Counted from the first letter of the stretch, positions 35,630-44,376 are shown. The stretch is DNA of 64,000 nt from Coleofasciculus sp937127375 (GCA_040218875.1 JAVJQP010000008.1); one strand, 5' to 3'. Numbers and translations are program-made. Notes: generated from the sequence alone by a model not told the origin.

Positions 35630-36833
35630 GTTGAGTGACATCTCCTACACCAACCTAGACTGCACCCACAGTGAGGGCATTCATGTCAACGAACGTGCAA
35701 CTTTTTAGGAGCTTTATCGCCACAATTTTAATTTCAGGGACAGCTTTGTCTTCCAGGGAAAGCGTTATCCTGATAGCTGATAACTTACAAGCGATAGTTT
35801 AAGCTCTGGCGTTATTGTAATCCTTGCCAGTTTGGTGTTTTACTGAAAAACAATTCAGTGATTAATTCGCGATCGCGCTCGGAATCTTCACCGATTATCG
35901 CTTTGCAGTAATATTCCCCGGTGACAGCAGTCTCTAGTCGATAAAACAACGAAATAAAAACACTTTCAGCCTTTTTAGTCCAGCTTCACACCAAGGAGCC
36001 GCGTAGCTTGGTTTATCGCTTTGGGATTATTGAGATTTATAAGTTTTGCTTGGGTGGAATTCCCGCGATCGCCTGGGAATTTCTACCATCAGGTCATCTG
36101 TGGAGAGTTAAGCTGTTCGGCGTTTAAACCTTAATGTCAATAATAGCGAAATCTTTGTAGTGCGAGCATCTTGCTCGCTACTAATACCCAATTTAAATGC
36201 ATGACAGCTTACCCTGATGGCACAGTGGTTCAGATGGAATGTATGATTATCAGGTAGAACCTGGATAACTTACCGCATTGCCGTTAATCCTTTATATCAT
36301 GTCAGGGCGCGATCGCTAATTTCTCTTTACTCCTACAATTTTTGAGATTTTTGCTGGAGTACAGGCGGATCAGGAGTTTACATCAGTAGTTTTTCCGCTT
36401 TTGGCTTCTCTTCTTTTTCTTCTTCTCTGGGGGGTTCGCTCTTTGACCCGCATTTCTCACACAAAGAGCGATCGCAAACTATAAAAGCCTTGGCAGACAG
36501 CGATTTGACCTCAGTTAGCTCCTCCAGTCGCACATAACAGTGTGTTGTTCCTTCAATACTCTAAATCCGAGTCCTCCTTAACAAGCTAGAAAAGATAAAT
36601 TAAGACGCATATTTTTACAATAGAAACTTCTTAAAAATTCTACTGACCTTCAGAACAAAAGATAATTTTGTGAGGTATTAGCTGAGTAACTGCTGATAAT
36701 AAGTTTCAGATAATCTGGTTTCGTTGGCATCCAGTGTGAATCTGACATTCTCGCCAGTTACAAACAATTGGTGCGATTTTTGCTTTGACTGCGGATTCTG
36801 CAATTTATGATTGTAGGTCTTCCCAGATGAGAG
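35630..36833. other. 1.2-kb intergenic region with a DUF4058 3' remnant
   Basis: No gene is supported. At 36107-36211 a 105-bp block starts with VKLFGV-stop, the end of a DUF4058 gene, and continues into downstream flank with a hairpin GCGAGCA/TGCTCGC (36163-36179); it matches 39356-39460. 35820-36060 contains only isolated HIP1 sites. Thin GC-rich palindromic remnants ('ccaaggagccgcgtagcttgg', 35991-36011) also occur. Confidence 0.6.
36107..36211. repeat. 105-bp direct repeat, left copy (DUF4058 3' end plus flank)
   Basis: Same length as and about 90 percent identical by eye to 39356-39460, with the same gene-end codons, stop and downstream hairpin. The two copies bracket about 3.1 kb holding the GIY-YIG, winged-helix and DUF4058 genes. 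Confidence 0.85.
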
Positions 36834-37664
36834 CTAAGTTGATGAGTTATTTCTACCAAGCTGCTCTAGATATAACAGTTGCTTGGCAAAGGGAGAACGT
36901 TCACAGTTTGTAAATCCCAATCTTAAGTAGCTTCTTTTAAATTCTTCAAATCCAGGTCTATTATTTAGAATGGCATAGGGGTTGATAAAGACTTTAGAAG
37001 TTGCTCCGTACAGAAGATATTTGTTGCAAAAGTAGTTGGATTGTTCGTAGCCATAGGGGATAAAGCGACTCGCAAGAAGAAAAATTCTATCGTTCCTATA
37101 ATAGACTAATTCAGAGAGGTGAGAATACCCTTCTAGGTCATAGTCTTCATAGTAACCAGATGTTATTAAAAAAACTGGTCGCTTTTCTTTAATAGCTCTC
37201 ATGAGCATAGATAATTTACCTGTGTCTATTCCTAGCTCATCTCCATCCTGACCATCAAAATGTCCGCAATAACCTGCTTTACTAACATTATGAGTTTGAA
37301 TGTAAATCGAGCCTTGTGATGTTGTAAATACTGGCTGTTCTGGTATTTGGGTGTTATTTAAAGGCGGTTTATAGTGATTTATAGCCTGTCTTTCCAATCT
37401 AATTAAAACTTTTCTAAGGTCTGTAATTTTTGCCAATAAATCATCGGTTAACAGCCGATATTGAATGACAGCGTTCTCAATATTCTCGAACTGTGCTTGA
37501 CGATGATGATTTATATGTCGATTCTTTAAGTTACATGAAAAACCGATATACATTACTGGACAGACAGAATTACCTATATAGTAAATGCCGGGTTTAGGCG
37601 GCAGTTCCCTACGTGAACTATAGGATAGAATTGCCATCTTCTTGTAGTTAAGATTTAATTTCAT
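36834..37664 (-). CDS. GIY-YIG nuclease-family protein (276 aa)
   Basis: The N-terminal GIY-YIG module is clear: PGIYYIGN, then VMYIGFSCNLKNRHINHHRQAQ (Arg in the helix) and ERQAINHYKPPLN (Glu and the closing Asn), as in UvrC/homing nuclease folds. The C-terminal 150 residues (YIQTHNVSKAGYCGHF, SMLMRAIKEKRPVFLITSGYYED) are unrecognised and may bind DNA or another ligand. Starts at 37664 and 37637 are both possible. AT-rich compared with neighbours and between direct repeats, so probably acquired. Confidence 0.75.
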   Translation of the reverse strand: MKLNLNYKKMAILSYSSRRELPPKPGIYYIGNSVCPVMYIGFSCNLKNRHINHHRQAQFENIENAVIQYRLLTDDLLAKITDLRKVLIRLERQAINHYKPPLNNTQIPEQPVFTTSQGSIYIQTHNVSKAGYCGHFDGQDGDELGIDTGKLSMLMRAIKEKRPVFLITSGYYEDYDLEGYSHLSELVYYRNDRIFLLASRFIPYGYEQSNYFCNKYLLYGATSKVFINPYAILNNRPGFEEFKRSYLRLGFTNCERSPFAKQLLYLEQLGRNNSST

Positions 37665-38020
37665 GAGTGGGAACCAGATTATCTACAAAGAGTTTGCGAA
37701 CATAATTTTTTTAAGCAAATATATGGTTGAAATGTACGTTATTTTAGTCTAGCTAATCTACCAACACAAAAAATGTGACTCCTCAATTTTAACTGTCACT
37801 TTAATCATATCTTGTCCAGAGTGGAAGCATAAGCTGCTCCTATAACTGTGATTATTTTTCGCGATCGCACTCCGATTAAAAGGGTTGAACTCCAAAAAGC
37901 TTGTAGTCAATAGACTTATGGCTACATCCGGTTTTTACAACTGGCGGGACACTTTATGGTTCCATTTTCAACTTCGGGACACCTTATGGTTCTACCCAAG
38001 TCCGATTGTCGCTCTCCCTC
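37665..38020. other. Intergenic region with two tandem 18-bp repeats
   Basis: Two direct copies of CGGGACAC(T/C)TTATGGTTC at 37945-37962 and 37975-37992, exactly 30 bp apart, resemble clustered transposase-binding sites at a mobile-element end. A loosely similar 'cggacaacttatgcg' follows at 38052. The rest is AT-rich and empty. Confidence 0.5.
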
Positions 38021-38472
38021 CTACGAGGGAATGAGGGTTACAGCCAAAGAAAACGGACAACTTATGCGTTTTACCGAAATCTCCTCTATACAAGGAATTG
38101 AAGGATTTACCTTTTCTTGTTCGTTTGAGGTTGTCAGTGAAATATTAATTTTGCTCTCAGCTAAAGTGTCAGTTTCTTGTGATTCAGTTATTTCAATGGT
38201 TTCAGACTTTCTAACTGACACTTTATCAGGTATAGGGGGGGACTTCCCTCTATCTTGATAGACTCAATTTCTGGCTTGTTGTCACAGGATTCTTTTGGTT
38301 CATAATCATAAGGATTAGATATGCCATAGACCTTATTTCGTTTTCCTGTGCCTGATGGACGCTTGGTAATCAGTCCCCGTTTGAACAATCGTCCTAATGC
38401 CTGATACACACTATCCTTTTTCTGGGGAGGGATACCTAATGACTCAGATATCTCTACCTGTTCATATTACCA
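38021..38472 (-). pseudogene. Truncated winged-helix protein with a C7 frameshift
   Basis: Minus-strand reading gives EQVEISESLGIPPQKKDSVYQALGRLFKRGLI, then TKRPSGTGKRNKVYGI, a winged helix like the C-terminal tail of primase/helicase-type replication proteins. It then reaches a run of seven Cs (38234-38240). One base less restores the tail PPIPDKVSVRKSETIEI...VTLIPS. A TAA lies directly upstream of the first part, so the N-terminus is gone. The identity of the parent protein is a guess. Confidence 0.6.
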
Positions 38473-38605
38473 CTTGGTTGCAAACTCATCCGTATTAAGC
38501 GAAGACGGATTTAATTAATCTGTCTGATTCCGGGATTTCCCATCGCCACCGTAAAACGACGATAAAATTTAAGGAATGAGAATCGAATGCTGAGGAGGGA
38601 CTTTT

Positions 38606-39376
38606 ATGCCAAACCCTTTTCCGGGGATGAACCCTTACCTAGAACATCCTGAAATCTGGCCCGGAGTCCATCACTGGCTAATTGTTGAATTAGCTAGGTC
38701 ACTTTCTCCTCAACTGCGCCCAAAATACAGAGCAGCGGTTGAGGTGCGTCTGTATGAAACCGCTGGCGAACAATCCCTACTGATTGGTATTCCTGATTTA
38801 ACGGTCAAACGTTCACAGGCGACAACGAAACAGCCAATGAGTAATGTTGCTGTCGCCCCATCTCCAACTCAACCTCAGACGGTACAAGTTCCTTTACCGG
38901 AAACAATTAAACAAGGGTATTTAGAAGTCCGAGAAGTCGCCACGGGTGAAGTTGTCACCGTCATTGAGATACTCTCTCCGATTAATAAACGTTCGGGAGA
39001 AGGTCGCGATCAATATGAAACTAAACGAAATAAAATCTTCGGCAGTTCAACTCATTTAGTGGAAATTGATTTACTGCGGAAGGGTCAACCTATGCCAGTT
39101 TATCATAGCAATGGTCAAACTCATTATCGAATTTTAGTCAGTCGAGGAGATCGCCGTCCTCAAGCTGATTTGTATGCCTTTAATCTACCAGATACGATTC
39201 CCTCATTTCCCTTACCATTGAAGTCTGGAGATCAGGAACCTTTAGTCGATTTACAGGTATTGTTGAGTAATGTGTACGACCAGGCAAGTTATGATTTGGC
39301 AATCGATTATACTCAAGAACCCGTACCGCCATTGTTGGCAGATGATCGGGTTTGGGTTAAGCTGTTCGGCATTTAA
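38606..39376 (+). CDS. DUF4058-family protein (256 aa)
   Basis: Starts MPNPFPGMNPYLEHPEIWPGVHHWLI, the signature of DUF4058, a family amplified in cyanobacteria. Other matches are LSPQLRPKYRAAVEVRLY, VVTVIEILSPINKRSGEGRDQYETKR (the E-(I/V)LSP-N-K pattern recalls PD-(D/E)XK cores) and HLVEIDLLRKGQPMP. Function unknown; a nuclease-like fold has been suspected from the motif. An AGGAGGGA ribosome-binding site (38593-38600) precedes the ATG. Its 3' end and flank are duplicated at 36107-36211. Confidence 0.85.
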   Translation: MPNPFPGMNPYLEHPEIWPGVHHWLIVELARSLSPQLRPKYRAAVEVRLYETAGEQSLLIGIPDLTVKRSQATTKQPMSNVAVAPSPTQPQTVQVPLPETIKQGYLEVREVATGEVVTVIEILSPINKRSGEGRDQYETKRNKIFGSSTHLVEIDLLRKGQPMPVYHSNGQTHYRILVSRGDRRPQADLYAFNLPDTIPSFPLPLKSGDQEPLVDLQVLLSNVYDQASYDLAIDYTQEPVPPLLADDRVWVKLFGI

Positions 39377-39460
39377 ACCTTAATATCAATAACGGCGAAA
39401 GCCTTGTAGTGCGAGCATCTTGCTCGCTACTAATACCCAATTTAAATGCATGACAGCTTA
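39356..39460. repeat. 105-bp direct repeat, right copy
   Basis: Covers the last codons of DUF4058 (VKLFGI-stop), 'aaaccttaatatcaataac', a hairpin GCGAGCA/TGCTCGC and 'cccaatttaaatgcatgaca'. The partner copy is 36107-36211. Confidence 0.85.
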
Positions 39461-39595
39461 ATACATTGTTAACCGAGCAACAACTGCGATCGCACTAGCA
39501 GGGAAAGCTGTCGCAATTCTGACTTATTTTTATGACTAACTGTGGTGGCTGAACTAATGAGGGCAATTCATGAATTGCCCCTACATGTAATCCTT

Positions 39596-40444
39596 CTATC
39601 GATTCAGCTTTTGAATCAACTTACGAATTCCCCAAGCACCCATGGCAAATAAACCTAATGCTGTAGAGGCTTCTGGAATATCGACGGGTTCTGAATCAGT
39701 GGGAATCCGAGTAATAGCAACCGCATCAAGATAGGATCGATTTTGGCGGAACCGAAAACTGAGGGATTCAAAGTAGTCTTGACCTTCTAGGTTATCTTGA
39801 ATACTGACGCTCATGGGTAGTGTTGAACCATCTTTAGCTGAAAAGGCTTGCCAATTATCATTCAGCCAATAATAGGGCGTAACTTCAACCGTATCCACTC
39901 CCGTTTTACTGAGAGTGAGCCGGAAACTCTCGTAAGTTTCAGTATCAGGAAATTGATCCGGAACAACCAATTCTTGCTCAACTTCATGGGGAATATGAAA
40001 GCCGGGATCAACGTAAAGTAAATAGGGTAAATTGCGGAAATTGCCATCACGGGGAGAAATAGGACGGATATTCCAGTTAATTTGGCGCGGTTCCTGAGTA
40101 TCTGTTGCTACAACATTCAGTTCCATAAAGAACTTACCCAGTTCGGGTTTACTTCGATCTGTGCGAGCGCTCCAGTAAAGAGCGATATCACCCTCATCTA
40201 AATCCAATTGATTCAACGATGAGAGATCGTAGTAGGCTGATGCCCAATTCGCCTCCGGATTAGCCTGAAGTTCACCCTGAGCGACGGTAGTATTGTTTAG
40301 CTGCCAATCTTCGGCGTCATCAAATGTGCTGTGATAAATTTCTTGCTCATTCGGATTATAGGTAAAAAAATTCGCCGCTTGCGCTTTTGCTGCTACACCA
40401 GCGACGAAGGCGACTGATAGTAAAAATGTTAATTTAAGTTTCAC
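39596..40444 (-). CDS. Secreted PEP-CTERM-type protein (282 aa)
   Basis: From GTG 40444 (preceded by AGAGG) the protein begins KLKLTFLLSVAFVAGVAAKAQA-ANFF, a signal peptide with AQA cleavage. The mature part is a beta-rich domain (EDWQLNNTTVAQG, ASAYYDLSSLNQLDLDEGDIALYW, FESLSFRFRQNRS) resembling lectin/carbohydrate-binding folds. It ends with IPEASTALGLFAMGAWGIRKL(I)QK, a PEP-CTERM sorting signal with hydrophobic anchor and basic tail. Such proteins are exported and processed by exosortase, often in exopolysaccharide-producing strains. The longer ATG start at 40498 would destroy the signal peptide. Confidence 0.75.
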   Translation of the reverse strand: MKLKLTFLLSVAFVAGVAAKAQAANFFTYNPNEQEIYHSTFDDAEDWQLNNTTVAQGELQANPEANWASAYYDLSSLNQLDLDEGDIALYWSARTDRSKPELGKFFMELNVVATDTQEPRQINWNIRPISPRDGNFRNLPYLLYVDPGFHIPHEVEQELVVPDQFPDTETYESFRLTLSKTGVDTVEVTPYYWLNDNWQAFSAKDGSTLPMSVSIQDNLEGQDYFESLSFRFRQNRSYLDAVAITRIPTDSEPVDIPEASTALGLFAMGAWGIRKLIQKLNR

Positions 40445-40711
40445 AGAATTACCTCTACACACGAGTTTTGTATACTCGCCATCATAATTAACCTTCACTG
40501 GCGAATAGGAAAAATCCGTATGAAATTACTAAGCAAATCTATGAATTTTTAGTGAAGTTATTTTATTTTTTTGAATAAATTTAGTTTTGTTACAGCGCTT
40601 GGCGCTGTAATAAAGTACAGTAGATCAAAGTCCCCCTATTTGATCCCCCTACCGTCCCCCTACCCCCCTCGTTCCCACCTACCCCCCTCGGTCCCCCCTA
40701 ACAGAGGGGGG

Positions 40712-40855
40712 AAGACAGAGGATGGGGGAGCTTTTTTTTCACGGGGGATGACAGAGGATGCGGGAGCTTTTTTTGCACGGGGGATGACAGAGGATGCGGG
40801 AGCTTTTTTTGCACGGGGGATGACAGAGGATGCGGGAGCTTTTTTTGCTTATGGG
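40712..40855. repeat. 36-bp tandem repeat, four copies
   Basis: Units start at 40712, 40748, 40784 and 40820, each 36 bp: 'atgacagaggatgcgggagc' then seven Ts and 'gcacggggg'. The first unit is divergent (aagacagaggatggggg), the others nearly identical. A related single unit lies at 33826-33860. No spacers separate the units. Confidence 0.9.
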
Positions 40856-40982
40856 ATTTAGGGGGATCGACAATGTACCGCATAGCAGAGCAAACTGCTG
40901 TAACTTATGTCAAAATTTATGGTCTGAATCTTGACAAATCAGGGGCAACACCAAAATAAAAAGCTCTATTTTTCTCTAAAAA

Positions 40983-41013
40983 GAAATTAATCAACAGGAT
41001 TTGTCCTGTTGAT
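40983..41013 (-). terminator. Terminator of the small minus-strand gene
   Basis: Perfect 10-bp stem ATCAACAGGA (40990-40999) / TCCTGTTGAT (41004-41013) with a 4-nt loop. On the minus strand it is followed by TAATTTCTTTTT. It lies 40 bp beyond the stop of the 41053-41304 gene. Confidence 0.7.
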
Positions 41014-41052
41014 CCAGCCTTGTTGTATCGGATTTCAAAGAAGCCGGGGGAA

Positions 41053-41304
41053 TCACCACTTCAAAAATGCGGCATCAGCTCCCTGTTCGCGGCGAATCTT
41101 GCTGTCTTGTTCAAACCAATCAATCACCTGCTGAGGCGTTAACTCTTCAACAGCCACTCCTGTGTCTTGGGCAATATGGGTTAAAAGGCGCAGGGATGAA
41201 ATAGTTAATCGGGTTAAAAACTTCTCATGAGATGCGAGTAACGCTTTATCTACCGCAGCAGATTCCTCTGGACTTAAAAATTGTGTTGTCGGTTGTTGGG
41301 ACAT
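41053..41304 (-). CDS. Small conserved hypothetical (83 aa)
   Basis: From ATG 41304 the protein SQQPTTQFLSPEESAAVDKALL is helical and ends QDSKIRREQGADAAFLKW. A longer reading upstream (to 41481) is a low-complexity translation of 'gggagatgggggagatgag' and 'tgacaaatgacaaatgac' microsatellites and is rejected. No function known. The pattern (short helical protein, W/F-rich end) recurs in cyanobacteria. Confidence 0.6.
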   Translation of the reverse strand: MSQQPTTQFLSPEESAAVDKALLASHEKFLTRLTISSLRLLTHIAQDTGVAVEELTPQQVIDWFEQDSKIRREQGADAAFLKW

Positions 41305-41425
41305 AGGGGAGATGAGGAAGATGGGGGAGATGAGGGAGATGGGGGAGATGGGGGAGATGAGGGAGATGAGGGAGATGGGGACGAATGACAAATGACAAAT
41401 GACGAATGACAAATGACAAATGACG
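41305..41425. repeat. Microsatellites: GGGAGAT and TGACAAA tracts
   Basis: About 60 bp of 'gggagatgaggg...' followed by 'aatgacaaatgacaaatgac' copies. These lie in the promoter gap between divergent genes and may vary in length by slippage. Confidence 0.8.
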
Positions 41426-41494
41426 AAGGACAATTTGTTACATTCTGTAAACAAAGGCGATAAAATAGTTTTTAGCGTCAAATTACCATTACTG

Positions 41495-41710
41495 ATGAGT
41501 CAATCCTCAACACCCCCGGATACAGCGAAGCCGCCGTTTGCTGAACAGCCAACACCAGCTAACGCCGCTTTGAATGAACCGAAACCTAGTTACGTGAAAT
41601 TAGCCATGCGTAACATGGTGCGTAAAGGAGGCAAATCCCTACAACACTTTTTTCTAACCACTGTGGGTCTATTAGCTGTGCTGATTGGTTTAGCTTACCT
41701 GACTCGTTAA
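41495..41710 (+). CDS. DUF3285 small membrane protein (71 aa)
   Basis: Proline-rich N-terminus, then SYVKLAMRNMVRKGGKSLQHFF and a single membrane helix LTTVGLLAVLIGLAYLTR, the diagnostic DUF3285 pattern. The family is restricted to cyanobacteria and often stands before ybeY, as here. The inner ATG at 41495 is used; the ATG at 41420 lies in a microsatellite. Function unknown. Confidence 0.85.
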   Translation: MSQSSTPPDTAKPPFAEQPTPANAALNEPKPSYVKLAMRNMVRKGGKSLQHFFLTTVGLLAVLIGLAYLTR

Positions 41711-41771
41711 CGTTCCCATATCTCATCTCACAACTCATCTCACAACTCATCTCACAACAGAGGCGGCACAA

Positions 41772-42299
41772 GTGAATATCGAACTAATAGTGCAGGATTG
41801 TTTCTTTGAAGCCTCCCAGTCAGCGACTCCGGAAGCAAATTCCCTGACGAACCCAATTTCCACCTCCACTTGGGAACATTGGTTCAGCCAATGGCTAGAA
41901 ACACTGCACCCCGATAGTCCGCCAGCGCCGACGCATGAACTGACACTACGCCTGACTGATGACGCAGGAATCCAGGCACTTAATTCTCAGTTCCGCCACA
42001 AAAATCAACCCACTGATGTACTCGCCTTTGCCGCATTAGAGGTAGACTCGCCTCAGATACCTCCAGATATGCAAGCGGCTGAATCAGTCTACCTGGGCGA
42101 TTTAGTTATTTCAGTGGAAACCGCTTATCGCCAAGCCCAACATCAGGGTCATCCCTTGAGTATAGAGCTGGCTTGGTTAGCAACCCATGGGTTGCTACAT
42201 CTTTTAGGGTGGGATCATCCGGACGAGGAAAGCTTGCAACGAATGCTAAACCAGCAGCAGGCTTTACTCCAGATTGTCAACTTGACGTTACCCGTATAA
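41772..42299 (+). CDS. ybeY: rRNA maturation factor / endoribonuclease YbeY (175 aa)
   Basis: Metal site H139-GLL-H143-LLGWD-H149 (HGxLHLxGyDH motif) with LRLTDDAGIQALNSQFRHKNQPTDVLAF upstream, as in all YbeY proteins. YbeY takes part in 16S rRNA 3'-end maturation and ribosome quality control. The start is GTG 41772. It heads a tight run, ybeY-dgkA-trpG, often conserved in cyanobacteria. An insertion-like acidic stretch (EVDSPQIPPDMQAAESV) is usual in cyanobacterial versions. Confidence 0.92.
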   Translation: MNIELIVQDCFFEASQSATPEANSLTNPISTSTWEHWFSQWLETLHPDSPPAPTHELTLRLTDDAGIQALNSQFRHKNQPTDVLAFAALEVDSPQIPPDMQAAESVYLGDLVISVETAYRQAQHQGHPLSIELAWLATHGLLHLLGWDHPDEESLQRMLNQQQALLQIVNLTLPV

Positions 42300-42349
42300 T
42301 GACACTGGATTCGGTGTCAGTTCATCACTAGCAATGGAATTCAATCCCC

Positions 42350-42865
42350 ATGGTTTATAACAATACTCACTCTCCCAATTCTCAATACCTACTTCCAAGT
42401 TCCCGGTCAATAGTGCATAACTTGTCACTGCCAAATCCGCCAGAGTCTGACCCGAATCAGAGCTTTAAACGAGACTTGGCTTGGTGCATTGCCCCAACCC
42501 TGTTGGTCAGTTTTAAATATGCTTGGGCGGGAGTACGCTATGCCTTTGTCACCCAGCGGAACTTCCGTATTCATACCCTGATTGGCACAGTAGCAATTAC
42601 CTTGGCGATTTGGTTAGAGTTAACGCCTGTGGAAATTGCCGTAATTGGCTTAACCAGTGGGTTAGTGATGACTCTGGAATTGCTGAATACAGCAGTTGAG
42701 GCGGTGGTTGACTTAACCGTTAAACAGTCCTATCATAAGCTGGCAAAAGTTGCCAAAGACTGTGCGGCAGGTGCTGTTCTCATCTCCGCGATCGCAGCCC
42801 TACTTGTTGCGGGTTCCCTACTTTTACCGCCCTTGGTGACTCGTATCCTGTTACTGATACGCTAA
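42350..42865 (+). CDS. dgkA: Diacylglycerol / undecaprenol kinase family protein (171 aa)
   Basis: Three membrane helices (FRIHTLIGTVAITLAIWLEL, EIAVIGLTSGLVMTLELLNTAVEAVVDL, AGAVLISAIAALLVAGSLLLP) with the catalytic ELLNTAVE and a KDCAAGAV segment. It is a DgkA-type trimeric kinase phosphorylating diacylglycerol or undecaprenol. A roughly 45-residue hydrophilic N-terminus precedes the conserved part, so a later start is possible; ATG 42350 is the longest. Confidence 0.88.
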   Translation: MVYNNTHSPNSQYLLPSSRSIVHNLSLPNPPESDPNQSFKRDLAWCIAPTLLVSFKYAWAGVRYAFVTQRNFRIHTLIGTVAITLAIWLELTPVEIAVIGLTSGLVMTLELLNTAVEAVVDLTVKQSYHKLAKVAKDCAAGAVLISAIAALLVAGSLLLPPLVTRILLLIR

Positions 42866-42937
42866 GCTATTTTTTTAACTTAAATTAAAGTGTAATGTTT
42901 TGTCGTGGTTAGGGTAAGCTACCCAGGAGTGTAAATT

Positions 42938-43558
42938 TTGATTGTAGTCATTGATAACTACGACAGTTTTACCTATAACTTGGTGCAGTATCTAGGGGAA
43001 CTTGGGTTCACATTACCGATTGCCACGGATATTCAGGTATACCGCAATGACCAAATTGACCTAGATCAACTGCGCCAATTAAATCCTGATGGGATCGTGA
43101 TTTCCCCAGGACCCGGACGCCCAGATGATGCCGGGATCTCGTGTGAGTTAATTCACCAGCTTGGGGCAACTGTACCCATCTTAGGTGTTTGTTTGGGTCA
43201 TCAAAGTATTGGTCAAGTCTTTGGCGGCAACATTATCTCCGCTTCTGTGTTGATGCATGGCAAAACCTCGGAAATTTATCACAACGGTGTTGGTGTTTTC
43301 CAGAATTTACCCAATCCCTTTATCGCCACTCGATATCACAGTCTGGTGATTGAGCGAGAAACCTGTCCAGACGTACTGGAAATTACGGCTTGGGTAGAAG
43401 ATGGCACCATTATGGGGGTGAGACACCGGAACTATCCCCACCTCCAAGGCGTCCAATTTCATCCAGAGAGTGTTTTGACCGATTGCGGTAAACAGTTATT
43501 GCAAAATTTCCTCGTTTCTCTTCCAGCATCGACTCAAAACCCGATGGTTCTAGCTTAA
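42938..43558 (+). CDS. trpG: Anthranilate / aminodeoxychorismate synthase glutamine amidotransferase component (206 aa)
   Basis: Class I glutamine amidotransferase: triad C85 (GVCLGHQSIG), H175 and E177 (VQFHPESVLT). The oxyanion loop is ISPGPGRPDDAG, and the start IVVIDNYDSFTYNLVQYLGEL is typical. It supplies ammonia from glutamine for anthranilate (tryptophan) or para-aminobenzoate (folate) synthesis; one protein may serve both. The start is TTG 42938 with AGGAG at 42926-42930. The synthase partner is not in this window. Confidence 0.88.
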   Translation: MIVVIDNYDSFTYNLVQYLGELGFTLPIATDIQVYRNDQIDLDQLRQLNPDGIVISPGPGRPDDAGISCELIHQLGATVPILGVCLGHQSIGQVFGGNIISASVLMHGKTSEIYHNGVGVFQNLPNPFIATRYHSLVIERETCPDVLEITAWVEDGTIMGVRHRNYPHLQGVQFHPESVLTDCGKQLLQNFLVSLPASTQNPMVLA

Positions 43559-43584
43559 GTTTGAGGAGTATTGATTAACTAACG

Positions 43585-44373
43585 ATGAAACGGCGACAGT
43601 TGATGCGCTACGTGGGTGCAGGGGTGCTTGGCACTTTAGGAACGACACTGGCTTCACAATTTCAGTCGGCTGAGGCGCAGTCGGCGAGTGGAACACTGAC
43701 AGTTAAGTGGTTAGGACATACCTGCTTTTTGTTTACAGGTGGAGGGATGCGGATTTTGGTGAATCCGTTTCGGACAGTCGGGTGTACAGCAGGCTATCGT
43801 CCACCGAAAGTGGAGTCGGATTTGGTTTTAATTAGCTCTCAGTTGTTGGATGAAGGTGCGGCTGAGGGATTGCCAGGAAATCCGCGTATCCTCTTTCAAC
43901 CGGGCGTTTATCAAATTGGGGGGATTCGATTCCAAGGGATTAGTATTCCTCATGATCGCCACGGGGGACGCCGATTGGGGAATAATGTGGCATGGCAATG
44001 GGAGCAAAGTGGGATTAAACTGCTCCATTTAGGTGGGGCGGCTGCACCGATTGAAATTGAGCAGAAAATCCTCATGGGGCGTCCAGATGTGGCATTTGTG
44101 CCTGTGGGCGGCAGTATTAAAGCCTATAATCCGAGGGAGGCGAAAGACGCGATCGCGGTGTTGAATCCGAAGATGGTAGTCCCGACTCATTTCCGTACCC
44201 AAGCAGCGGATGAAACCTGTCAGGGGGACTATGGGATTGAACCGGTGGATGAGTTTTTAACGGTGATGGAGGGAATGCCTGTAAGTCGGGTGAACAGTGA
44301 TATGCTGACGTTGAAACCCTCAGATTTGCCCCAGGATGGTTCGATGATTAAACTGTTGAGTTATCGATTTTAG
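43585..44373 (+). CDS. Metallo-beta-lactamase-fold protein with degenerate metal site (262 aa)
   Basis: Starts MKRRQLMRYVGAGVLGTLGTTLASQ, a Tat-type twin-arginine leader. The MBL fold is recognisable: LTVKWLGHTCFLF, MRILVNPF, IPHDRHGGRR, LLHLGG, PDVAFVPVGG and KMVVPTHFRT (UlaG-like family). The HxHxDH loop normally after LVLIS is replaced by SQLLDEGAAE, so the main zinc ligands are missing. Possible explanations are loss of metal binding, a changed mechanism or a structural role. It is encoded 26 bp after trpG. Confidence 0.75.
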   Translation: MKRRQLMRYVGAGVLGTLGTTLASQFQSAEAQSASGTLTVKWLGHTCFLFTGGGMRILVNPFRTVGCTAGYRPPKVESDLVLISSQLLDEGAAEGLPGNPRILFQPGVYQIGGIRFQGISIPHDRHGGRRLGNNVAWQWEQSGIKLLHLGGAAAPIEIEQKILMGRPDVAFVPVGGSIKAYNPREAKDAIAVLNPKMVVPTHFRTQAADETCQGDYGIEPVDEFLTVMEGMPVSRVNSDMLTLKPSDLPQDGSMIKLLSYRF

Positions 44374-44376
44374 AGT

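Larger units (their letters stand above)
40499..41052. other. 554-bp intergenic region with CCCCCT runs and tandem repeat
   Basis: 40620-40700 carries several 'ccccctaccccc' runs; then the 36-bp tandem repeat 40712-40855 and a minus-strand terminator (40990-41013). A plus-strand reading frame with GMTEDAGAFFAR repeats is produced by the tandem repeat and has no other support. Confidence 0.55.

Noticed and set aside
40712..40855. CRISPR array or repeat protein (GMTEDAGAFFAR units)
   Set aside because: Units are head to tail without spacers, and the apparent protein exists only because the unit length is a multiple of three; no start signal or homologous fold.
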